Positions 1-5,126 of a stretch of DNA of 6,146 bases are shown here, piece by piece. Position numbers and translations under genes: made by a program. A model generated the notes under the pieces. That model had not been told where the DNA came from, ran no database searches, and was given only the letters and a program-made list of their open reading frames with translations. Each line of letters begins with the position of its first letter. Position 1 is the first letter of the stretch. The DNA comes from Clostridia bacterium (GTDB lineage: Bacteria > Bacillota > Clostridia > Christensenellales > CAG-1252): the NCBI GenBank assembly GCA_009928745.1, contig SACC01000086.1, positions 1 through 6,146 of the forward strand. The letters are read 5' to 3'.

Positions 1-1
1 T

Positions 2-712
2 CTCATGTTTTTCTTTAATCACGAGGAGTTTAAACAAGAAAATCGTTATGCCGATGTCTTTCGAGCAGGAATGATTGATGGGTTGTTAATCTGGGGCATT
101 CATCAGAGCGATCATTACTGGAACCATTTGAAAGAACTCGTTCAACCCGTGATTTTTTTGGCGACGATACCCGCATTATTACCAGGAGAAGCCGTTCATT
201 ACATCGCCAGTGATTATCAGGATGGCGCCCGAAAAATGATTACAACGCAGCTCAAAAATGGAACCCATCGAATCCTGTGGCTGGCAGGGCCAAGCGATTC
301 TTCAATCTACTCGTCACTACATCAGTGTATTCTGGATGAAATGGAAAAACATGGTTTGCAGCCAAGCAATCTTACCGTTTATTGTTCTTCGTATGACTAT
401 GAAGACGGCGTGCACTTGACTCAAAAAGCGTATCAGGAACATGATTTCGAACTGATTCTGACCACCTCTTCACCCTTGGCGGAAGGCGCGCTTAACGCGT
501 TGGCGGAAATGAAAAATATGGCGGTTCCCGTTATCAGTTTTGACAGCCATGTTCCGCCAGCAGAACACGGAAAAAAATACTCAGCACTGGTTGCCGATGA
601 CCGTGAAATTGGTCGTTTGGCTCTGGCTTCGATCATCAAGCTTATCGAAGATCCCCATAATGAGCAAAAGATTCAGATTCTGATCCCGCCCAAAATTTGT
701 GGTGGAATATAA
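2..712 (+). CDS. LacI/GntR-family transcriptional regulator, C-terminal sugar-binding domain (5' partial)
   Basis: The reading frame is open to the left edge, so the first Met at position 5 is not the true start and the N-terminal DNA-binding domain lies outside the window. What remains is the periplasmic-binding-protein-like effector domain of LacI-type regulators. It shows the motif IDGLLIWG (about residues 24-31), then PVIFLAT, the hinge-proximal segment SDYQDGARKM where LacI proteins carry D-x-x-x-G-a-r, the strand HRILWLAGP, and a second lobe with LILTTSSPLAEGALNAL and PVISFDS. The segment DDREIGRLAL is the usual late helix near the C-terminus. By family knowledge it would bind a sugar or related small molecule and control a neighbouring carbohydrate-use unit. 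Whether the missing head is a LacI or a GntR winged helix (both occur with this domain in Lentisphaerota) cannot be seen. The pseudopilin gene begins 26 bases downstream on the same strand, suggesting co-transcription. Confidence 0.85.
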   Translation, partial: LMFFFNHEEFKQENRYADVFRAGMIDGLLIWGIHQSDHYWNHLKELVQPVIFLATIPALLPGEAVHYIASDYQDGARKMITTQLKNGTHRILWLAGPSDSSIYSSLHQCILDEMEKHGLQPSNLTVYCSSYDYEDGVHLTQKAYQEHDFELILTTSSPLAEGALNALAEMKNMAVPVISFDSHVPPAEHGKKYSALVADDREIGRLALASIIKLIEDPHNEQKIQILIPPKICGGI

Positions 713-724
713 ACAAACCAACAT

Positions 725-731
725 GACGAGG
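725..731 (+). promoter_or_regulatory. Ribosome binding site for the pseudopilin-like gene
   Basis: GACGAGG lies 7 bases before the ATG at 739. A second purine-rich stretch (GCGAGAG) precedes an in-frame ATG at 775, so a start 12 codons later is also possible. Both starts keep the pilin-like leader and hydrophobic helix. Confidence 0.5.
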
Positions 732-738
732 CATATAT

Positions 739-1509
739 ATGAATACAATTTTTCGAGACAGAAGCGAGAGAAAAATGATCAAACGCAATCAATATGGACC
801 ACAAAAAGGTGTCGATAAATATTTTACCTTGATCGAACTTCTGATAGTTATAGCAATCATTGCGATTCTGGCTGCAATATTGCTCCCGGCATTGAACCAA
901 ACACGCGATCGCGCCCGGGAAATCAGCTGCAAGTCGAATCTCAAACAATGCGGCATGGGTGTTTTTCTGTATGTCAATGATTGGAATGACTACTTACCCG
1001 GCGCGGTCGGATCTCGAAGCGTTCCTTCGTCCATCGGACGGTGGCCGTTTTTCATCGATTTGGCGTATTTCAGGACCGATACCGATTATACCGGGAAGAC
1101 TGATAACCGGAAGATTTTCCAATGTCCCGGATATCGTCGAGACGCGGTATATGATGCGGCAAAAACCTTGCCGTCACCGGCCCCGTATTGGCATACGTAT
1201 TCAATGAACGGATATGCGTGGATGAGAACATATTACGGTGGAATATCATATAAAAATTATTGTCGCTTGGGAATGTGGCGGGATTCTTCTTCGACCATTT
1301 TACTTTACGACGGACGCGAGGGCGATCTTGTCGACCACCCGTGGTTTGCCCGTGACCGGTATTTAAATACCAGTCATCGCGCCGCGTCACCCAATATTCC
1401 AGTGTTATATCCCGATGGCCACGTCGGAACTGAAAAATTCGGCTTGAGCGGAATTGGTTTGCGTCATGCAGGCAGTGCCGTCTGGACACCGGAACTCGAC
1501 CATGATTGA
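739..1509 (+). CDS. Pseudopilin-like protein with prepilin N-terminal cleavage/methylation motif and C-terminal H-Xn-DG motif (DUF1559-like)
   Basis: The protein has 256 residues. A basic leader ends at Tyr28, followed by FTLIELL (from Phe29), with the conserved Glu at +5 (Glu33) and a hydrophobic helix to about residue 51 ending in LLPALNQ. This is the type IV pilin / type II secretion pseudopilin signature processed by prepilin peptidase. The residue before the cleavage site is Tyr, not the canonical Gly, a departure I recall as common in the Lentisphaerota versions. The helix is followed by RAREISCKSNLKQCG and YVNDWNDYLPG, typical of the DUF1559-like family, then a Trp/Tyr-rich middle (YSMNGYAW) and a C-terminal SHRAASPN...LYPDGHV, the H-Xn-DG signature (here 12 residues between His and Asp-Gly; the standard version has 9). 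Such proteins are exported, membrane-anchored and of unknown function; in PVC bacteria they often sit beside regulators and carbohydrate-degrading genes. The last residues (about 245-256) may not be native, because they lie at the suspected junction. Confidence 0.85.
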   Translation: MNTIFRDRSERKMIKRNQYGPQKGVDKYFTLIELLIVIAIIAILAAILLPALNQTRDRAREISCKSNLKQCGMGVFLYVNDWNDYLPGAVGSRSVPSSIGRWPFFIDLAYFRTDTDYTGKTDNRKIFQCPGYRRDAVYDAAKTLPSPAPYWHTYSMNGYAWMRTYYGGISYKNYCRLGMWRDSSSTILLYDGREGDLVDHPWFARDRYLNTSHRAASPNIPVLYPDGHVGTEKFGLSGIGLRHAGSAVWTPELDHD

Positions 1510-1525
1510 CGCCCCACCCAATGTA
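1447..1525. other. Probable junction between two unrelated genomes (chimeric join or insertion boundary)
   Basis: Left of this interval the coding sequence is a Lentisphaerota-type pseudopilin; right of it is the middle of a Clostridia-type metallo-beta-lactamase protein lacking its start. The metallo-beta-lactamase frame is blocked by a TGA at 1445-1447, and recognisable family sequence (VYRDF) starts at about 1523, which brackets the join. Codon habits shift here toward more ATA and AGA/AGG codons on the right. No transposase, integrase, tRNA or inverted repeat is visible at the join. Its exact base cannot be fixed from this sequence alone. Confidence 0.65.
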
Positions 1526-2317
1526 TACCGTGATTTTGTATCTTCTGTGCTTGCCGCAACCTATATAGATGGCGCGGATAGAAAAAGCGCTGAATTTGAG
1601 TTTCTTATTGATGAGATTGTGATTGACGGCGGCAATTACAGATTGACAATGTATTGCGCCAGCGCAGCATATTACGAAAGTATGAGCGCAAGCAATTCAA
1701 AAGCAATTAACGATGTATCGCCTATATGCGTACTTGAATACGCAGGTACAAAAACTATTTTCACAGGCGACGCCAATAGTTCGCAATATTCAACCAGCGC
1801 GGAAAAAAGATTTATGAACGCGCTTAATTCCAAGGGTATAACCGGCCTTGACAGCGATATTCTGAAAGTCGCCCACCACGGCGGTAAAGATTCGAGCGGA
1901 GCGGATTTTCTTGATTTTATCGATGTGGAGTATGCTATAATCAGTGTAGGTGAAAAATCGGGCGTAAACTCAAGCGGTGATTATCAAGGCTTTGCGACTG
2001 CTGCCTATTATCAGGCGGGTTACACCCTAAGTACACGCGGCAACGGCGCATATGACCATCCTCACCGCGATATTGCGGGTATTCCTGTTAACGGCGAAGG
2101 CAGACTTGCCGCAAGCGGAGTGAACGAATTGTACCGCAGCGATTTGAACGGAGATGTAATCTTTGTTATTACAGACAGCGGCGCAATAACTGTGAATACC
2201 GAAAAAGATACTTCGGTTAACGGAACAACTATTGTGTATGTCTCCGTTACAATCAAGGGCTTCGGGAATGTGATTTTGGTTATTCTATATTACGACGACA
2301 GGGTAAGAGTGTTTTAA
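1502..2317 (+). CDS. ComEC/Rec2-type metallo-beta-lactamase-fold hydrolase, N-terminally truncated
   Basis: The frame can be read from a TTG at 1454 or this ATG, but neither is a convincing native start. No ribosome binding site precedes them, and the protein begins in the middle of its domain. Numbered from 1502, it keeps the second half of the ComEC-like metallo-beta-lactamase fold: FTGDA with metal-ligand Asp90, LKVAHHGGKDSS with His125-His126, the strand YAIISVG (144-150), and YDHPH (184-188), followed by YRSDLNGDV, equivalent to the usual 'yrTD-nG' end of this family. The first-half motif HxHxDH, needed for the metal site, is absent and would lie roughly 60-100 residues upstream. Family members are extracellular or membrane-linked phosphodiesterase-like enzymes, some tied to DNA uptake (the ComEC C-terminal domain acts as a nuclease); the substrate here is unknown. 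A further 50 or so residues follow the fold. The TAA overlaps the next ATG (TAATG), so translation is probably coupled to the downstream gene. Confidence 0.75.
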   Translation: MIDAPPNVYRDFVSSVLAATYIDGADRKSAEFEFLIDEIVIDGGNYRLTMYCASAAYYESMSASNSKAINDVSPICVLEYAGTKTIFTGDANSSQYSTSAEKRFMNALNSKGITGLDSDILKVAHHGGKDSSGADFLDFIDVEYAIISVGEKSGVNSSGDYQGFATAAYYQAGYTLSTRGNGAYDHPHRDIAGIPVNGEGRLAASGVNELYRSDLNGDVIFVITDSGAITVNTEKDTSVNGTTIVYVSVTIKGFGNVILVILYYDDRVRVF

Positions 2318-2781
2318 TGAGGTCTAATATATCACTTATCGGGGTTATGCCCGACTATAACAACAAAGTAGCGCGTATATTAGCGGACAAGCTGGACGCG
2401 TTTTATCTTGACGGGTTGGAGTATATAATATATGAGATTACCCATCCAATAGAAACCTATATAAGTGATTTTGGGAAGGAGCTCTATGAGCAAAACGAGA
2501 AAAAGGCAATAAAGGCGCTCGAGGATTACGAAAATACTATTATTGTTGTGCCGCTCTCGGTTGTGGAGAAAAAGCCTCTTCTTGAACACCTGAGGACGCA
2601 TAGTTGGACGGTGCTATTGACGGCAAATCTCAATTCGTTGCGCCAAAGAAAGGGCGGTCAATACTCCTATCAGAAGGAGCTTGAACCGCTTGCAGATATT
2701 TCGCTTGACGCAACGGGATTATCAGCGGATAAATGCGCTAAGGAAATAATGAAGAAATTCATAAGTATTATGGAGGGATAA
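2317..2781 (+). CDS. Shikimate-kinase-fold protein with degenerate active site (probable pseudokinase)
   Basis: The 154-residue protein aligns without gaps to the shikimate kinase N-terminus. NISLIGVM and VARILADKL occupy the places of the usual 'nIvLiGfmG' and 'vgrlLAekL' on either side of the P-loop. The P-loop itself is lost: residues 12-16 are PDYNN where active enzymes have GSGKT, so the ATP-binding Lys is Asn15. The substrate motifs are also altered. The 'DxD' position reads LDG (Asp32 kept, second Asp missing), the shikimate-binding Arg near 58 is Glu while Glu61 is kept, and the GGG loop is replaced by PLS (79-81). The tail ADISLDATGLSADKCAKEI still resembles the family's C-terminal 'aDivvdt...s.eevaeeI'. 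I infer a non-catalytic or repurposed protein, about 10-20 residues shorter than usual shikimate kinases. It starts on the last base of the preceding stop codon and ends 3 bases before the next start, so it is an integral member of the operon. The fold assignment rests on recognition by eye. Confidence 0.65.
   Translation: MRSNISLIGVMPDYNNKVARILADKLDAFYLDGLEYIIYEITHPIETYISDFGKELYEQNEKKAIKALEDYENTIIVVPLSVVEKKPLLEHLRTHSWTVLLTANLNSLRQRKGGQYSYQKELEPLADISLDATGLSADKCAKEIMKKFISIMEG
2772..2777 (+). promoter_or_regulatory. Strong ribosome binding site for the glutamate-5-kinase-like gene
   Basis: GGAGGG lies within the last codons of the upstream gene, 7 bases before the ATG at 2785. It supports this start and suggests independent, efficient initiation within the operon. 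Confidence 0.8.
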
Positions 2782-2784
2782 CCA

Positions 2785-3609
2785 ATGAAATTTGATGTGG
2801 AGCTTGTAGGCAAAATAGGCTCAATGGCGCTTGTAAATAGCGAATACCACGATATGGATTATAATATGATTGCAAGACTCTCACGCGAGCTAAGACCCGG
2901 TTATGTCTGGATAACAAGCGGCGCTGTTGAGATAGGCAGACTTGATTATGTCAAAAGGAACGGAGCGGAGTTACATGGCGACAGCGAGGATAACAAAACC
3001 GATTATTCGGCGCAAGGTCAAGCTATATTGATGAACACATACCGTCAATATGTGGACAGCCGTTATAGCGTGCGCCAAATACTTGTAGAGCATCAGCATT
3101 TTAACGATGAGGTAAAGAGGAAGCATTTGAAAGAAATGCTTTTGCGGTGCGCGTCGCAGAACGCAATCCCAATAATAAATTATAATGATGCGGTGAGTCT
3201 TGAGGAAAACCGCAACTTGGAGATAAGCAAACTTAAGGAGAAGTATTCTAAGGTGGTGCAGTGCGTTGACAATGACGAAACGGCAAGTCAAATTGCTTGC
3301 TTAGTGAAAGCGGAGACCTTGCTTATATTGACTGTTACAAAAGGCATTTATGCTGTGCCTGCGGACGAAAAAACGCTGATAAGCGAGATTAGCGGCAAAG
3401 ATATATATGAGCTGTTGGACAATCTAGATATGTGCAGAGAAAACTGCGACGGTAAAAGCCGCGCGGGTACAGGCGGCGCAAAATCCAAGCTTGAATATAT
3501 AAAAGAACCGCTGAAATTAGGAACTAATGTAATAATAGCGTCTTCCAAGTATTCCATTGAAGATATATTGAAAGGTAATGCACCGAGAACTTTTATCGGA
3601 GTCAGATAA
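2785..3609 (+). CDS. Glutamate 5-kinase-like amino-acid kinase (ProB family, no PUA domain)
   Basis: The 274-residue protein is a single amino-acid-kinase domain. In order it shows GKIGS (Lys10, as in Escherichia coli ProB Lys10), WITSGAVEIG (Ser45 at the glutamate-binding Ser50 position), YSAQGQAIL (where ProB has 'AAvGQ'), VRQILVEHQHF, PIINYNDAV (Asp135 at the Asp137 position; the usual NEND reads NYND), CVDNDETAS (Asp162-Asn163-Asp164, matching 'DNDnLSA'), LLILTVTKGIY, and AGTGGAKSKL with Lys235 at the nucleotide-binding Lys. ProB phosphorylates L-glutamate with ATP as the first step of proline synthesis in the cytoplasm. The key residues are kept, so this one could be active. Odd points are the Tyr in NYND, about 16 extra residues between Asp135 and Asp162 (substrate-lid region), and the lack of a C-terminal PUA domain. 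No proA is adjacent, so a role outside proline synthesis, or a different acidic substrate, is possible. It is 1 base from the downstream glycosylase gene. Confidence 0.75.
   Translation: MKFDVELVGKIGSMALVNSEYHDMDYNMIARLSRELRPGYVWITSGAVEIGRLDYVKRNGAELHGDSEDNKTDYSAQGQAILMNTYRQYVDSRYSVRQILVEHQHFNDEVKRKHLKEMLLRCASQNAIPIINYNDAVSLEENRNLEISKLKEKYSKVVQCVDNDETASQIACLVKAETLLILTVTKGIYAVPADEKTLISEISGKDIYELLDNLDMCRENCDGKSRAGTGGAKSKLEYIKEPLKLGTNVIIASSKYSIEDILKGNAPRTFIGVR
3597..3601 (+). promoter_or_regulatory. Ribosome binding site deciding the alkD-like start
   Basis: CGGAG ends 9 bases before the ATG at 3611. It supports 3611 over an in-frame ATG at 3578 that would overlap the upstream gene by 32 bases and add 11 residues with no family resemblance. 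Confidence 0.65.
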
Positions 3610-3610
3610 T

Positions 3611-4309
3611 ATGGCGATAACTTATGAAGAAATTATTGATGAACTTAAAGCGTGCGTTAAGGACGGTCTTGCCGAGTTTTCGGCAAAACTGACTCCTAAT
3701 TGCGGTTTAATTCTCGGTGTAAGCGTCAAGGATATTAGGCGGATTGCAAAGCGGCTAAAGAGCGACTATGAAGCTGTACTAAATCTGCCGCACAATAATA
3801 TATTGGAAATCAACCTGCTTAAGGGCTGCGCGCTGGGCTATGCGGATTGTGATATTGATACAAAATGCAGATATTTGCATACGCTTGCCAAAGAGTTCAA
3901 GAACTGGCAGGAAACCGATATTACCGCTTGTTCGATAAAAGTAAAACTTGAGGAGAAGCCGAGATTGTGGGAGACTGCGTTATTGCTAACTTGCAAAAAC
4001 GGCGAGTTCGAGATAAGACAGGGCATAGTATTAATACTCGCTTCCCTTGTAGACAGTTTTTATATAAATAAAATTTTTGAAGTTCTTAATAGAGTTACAT
4101 ACGGCGCATATTACGTGGATATGGCGGCGGCATGGCTGTTGTCGGTATGCTATGTGAAGTTCCCCAACCTTACCTCCGATTATCTTTTTGGAGAGAACAA
4201 ACTCAATGCATTTACTTACAGTAAAGCGTTGCAAAAGATAATCGAATCATATAGAGTCAATGATGAAGATAAGGCTTTTATAAGGAGTAAGAGAAAGAAT
4301 AAAAGCTGA
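3611..4309 (+). CDS. DNA alkylation repair protein, AlkD-type HEAT-repeat DNA glycosylase
   Basis: The 232-residue protein matches the AlkD family throughout. GVSVKDIRRIAKRL (36-49) is the conserved first-repeat motif, followed by helical repeats rich in Leu and Ala. NWQETD (98-103) keeps a Trp and Asp four residues apart (Trp99, Asp103), the spacing of catalytic Trp109 and Asp113 of Bacillus cereus AlkD. IRQGIVLILA carries Arg136 at the conserved Arg position, YYVDMAAAWLLSVC supplies Trp175 (Trp187 equivalent), and KALQKIIESYRV near the C-terminus is the family's closing helix. AlkD enzymes remove bulky or cationic N3/N7-alkylated purines from DNA without flipping the base. Family knowledge and intact residues suggest an active glycosylase. 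It is the last gene of a tightly packed four-gene run, separated by 1 base from the kinase gene. The TGA stop falls inside a small hairpin, and a terminator-like structure follows about 30 bases later. Confidence 0.88.
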   Translation: MAITYEEIIDELKACVKDGLAEFSAKLTPNCGLILGVSVKDIRRIAKRLKSDYEAVLNLPHNNILEINLLKGCALGYADCDIDTKCRYLHTLAKEFKNWQETDITACSIKVKLEEKPRLWETALLLTCKNGEFEIRQGIVLILASLVDSFYINKIFEVLNRVTYGAYYVDMAAAWLLSVCYVKFPNLTSDYLFGENKLNAFTYSKALQKIIESYRVNDEDKAFIRSKRKNKS

Positions 4310-4323
4310 TTAAAATAATCAGC
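4305..4323 (+). other. Perfect 8-bp inverted repeat over the alkD-like stop codon
   Basis: GCTGATTA (4305-4312) and TAATCAGC (4316-4323) form an 8-bp stem with an AAA loop. No T tract follows, so it is not a standard intrinsic terminator. It may stabilise the 3' end of the operon transcript or be part of a two-hairpin end. Confidence 0.5.
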
Positions 4324-4340
4324 GCGAATAATTAATTGAT

Positions 4341-4410
4341 AACCTCTCTAGCGAGCGCAACATGGTAATATTAACCGATAGGCGTAAGCGTTAAAGAGGT
4401 TTTTTATTTT
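4341..4410 (+). terminator. Terminator-like inverted repeat with long structured loop and T tract
   Basis: AACCTCT (4341-4347) pairs with AGAGGTT (4395-4401). After one mismatch the stem can continue for five more pairs, including a G-U (4349-4353 with 4389-4393). The 3' arm runs directly into TTTTATTTT, as in an intrinsic terminator. The enclosed stretch of about 35 bases can form a smaller hairpin (GGT 4364-4366 with ACC 4374-4376). It sits 31 bases after the alkD-like stop and before the spoVT promoter, which fits termination of the four-gene operon. The loop is long for a simple terminator, so a small structured RNA is an alternative. Confidence 0.55.
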
Positions 4411-4475
4411 ACAAAAATACTTATCGACAGGAAAAATTAGTTTTTGAAAAAGATATTGTTCGTTAAATATTTATA

Positions 4476-4505
4476 AGAATAATGCTACTTTTTGTCAACA
4501 TACTA
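4476..4505 (+). promoter_or_regulatory. Predicted sigma-G (forespore) promoter of spoVT
   Basis: AGAATA (4476-4481) and CATACTA (4499-4505) are separated by 17 bases. As I know the Bacillus subtilis sigma-G consensus, TGAATA and CATACTA at 17-18 bases, the -10 is identical and the -35 differs at one base. B. subtilis spoVT is itself a sigma-G gene, which strengthens the call. Transcription would start near 4512, leaving a leader of about 84 bases. The late forespore sigma factors have similar motifs, so sigma-F use cannot be excluded. Confidence 0.7.
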
Positions 4506-4520
4506 TGAATAATTAATAGC

Positions 4521-4550
4521 TTCCCGCAAAGCAAAAAAGCAACGCGGTAA
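4521..4550 (+). other. Weak hairpin in the spoVT leader
   Basis: CCGC (4524-4527) can pair with GCGG (4544-4547), extended by two A-T pairs across a C/T mismatch, around an A-rich loop that itself contains GC pairs at 4531-4540. It lies in the predicted 5' untranslated region, about 45 bases before the start codon. Too short to assign a regulatory role. Confidence 0.25.
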
Positions 4551-4583
4551 AAGTGCATTAATAATTTACTTAAACTGCTTGAC

Positions 4584-4591
4584 AGAGGAGG
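4584..4591 (+). promoter_or_regulatory. Strong ribosome binding site of spoVT
   Basis: AGAGGAGG ends 4 bases before the ATG at 4596. It is close to a full anti-16S match and fixes the start. Confidence 0.85.
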
Positions 4592-4595
4592 AACA

Positions 4596-5126
4596 ATGAG
4601 GGCAACAGGAATAATAAGAAGAATAGATGAACTCGGCAGGGTGGTAATACCTAAGGAAATACGCAGAACAATGCGGTTGAAAGAGGGAGAGCAGCTGGAA
4701 ATATTCTCTGATAACGAAGAGCTTATATTAAAAAAATATTCGGAAGTAAAGACACTTACCGATTTTAGCAGAGATTACGCCGAAGCGATTGTGACCAGCA
4801 TCGGCAATGCGGTTATTGTAACCGACACTGACGGAGTAATAGCAGCGCTTGGCTCAGGTGTCAAAGAATATCACGATAAACACTTGGCGTCAAGCATCGA
4901 TAAAGTGCTTGCCGATAGAAAAACGGCAATATTTTCGGGGGAGGACTGTATACCGGTAATTGAAGGCGTCAATCCCTCCTGGCAAAGCCAGATAATTGCT
5001 CCGATTATCGTTGCGGGAGATATTTACGGCTCGTTGATAATGCTTGCAGATGCTAAAATGGGTGAGCTGGAATTAAAAATAATGTCTACTGCAAGCTTGT
5101 TTATCGGCAAACAGATTGAAAGATAA
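4596..5126 (+). CDS. spoVT: Stage V sporulation protein T (AbrB-like DNA-binding regulator with GAF-like domain)
   Basis: The 176-residue protein is nearly the same length as Bacillus subtilis SpoVT (178). Residues 1-47 are the AbrB-type swapped-hairpin DNA-binding domain, with ATGIIRRIDELGRVVIPKEI, nearly invariant in SpoVT, and RLKEGEQLEIF. Residues from about 54 to the end are the GAF-like domain (YAEAIVTSIGNAVIVTDTDG, then IIAPIIVAGDIYGSLIML). SpoVT forms tetramers in the forespore and adjusts sigma-G-dependent genes up or down, affecting spore coat, cortex and germination properties; the effector of its GAF-like domain is not established. The upstream sigma-G-type promoter and strong ribosome binding site agree with forespore expression. 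The flippase gene overlaps its 3' end, the same order as spoVT-yabM in B. subtilis. In that genome mfd lies upstream; here it is an alkD-like operon. Confidence 0.96.
   Translation: MRATGIIRRIDELGRVVIPKEIRRTMRLKEGEQLEIFSDNEELILKKYSEVKTLTDFSRDYAEAIVTSIGNAVIVTDTDGVIAALGSGVKEYHDKHLASSIDKVLADRKTAIFSGEDCIPVIEGVNPSWQSQIIAPIIVAGDIYGSLIMLADAKMGELELKIMSTASLFIGKQIER

Noticed and set aside
959..1207. Plus-strand open frame of 82 codons inside the pseudopilin gene
   Set aside because: It is out of frame with a well-supported gene, and its Pro/Arg/Ile-rich product has no recognisable motif.
1070..1489. Minus-strand open frame of 139 codons over the pseudopilin gene
   Set aside because: Its product resembles no family I know, it has no ribosome binding site, and it lies antisense to a gene with clear motifs. 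The other minus-strand frames in the window were rejected for the same reasons.
1454..1501. TTG at 1454 as native start of the metallo-beta-lactamase protein
   Set aside because: There is no ribosome binding site, the sequence up to 1501 is the tail of the pseudopilin gene read in another frame, and the protein would still begin in the middle of its fold.
3578..3610. Upstream ATG at 3578 as start of the alkD-like gene
   Set aside because: It overlaps the kinase gene, adds residues not typical of the family, and lacks the well-placed CGGAG that precedes 3611.
4341..4401. Known riboswitch between alkD and spoVT
   Set aside because: The conserved core of no riboswitch class I know could be recognised. 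The structure is better explained as an operon terminator.
4456..4483. TTGTTC - 16 bases - AATAAT as a housekeeping promoter for spoVT
   Set aside because: It is a moderate match in an A/T-rich stretch where such matches arise by chance. The overlapping sigma-G match is far better and fits spoVT biology.
4579..4584. TTGACA as a -35 box
   Set aside because: It abuts the spoVT ribosome binding site. A -10 would fall inside the coding sequence near 4602-4607, where nothing resembles TATAAT.
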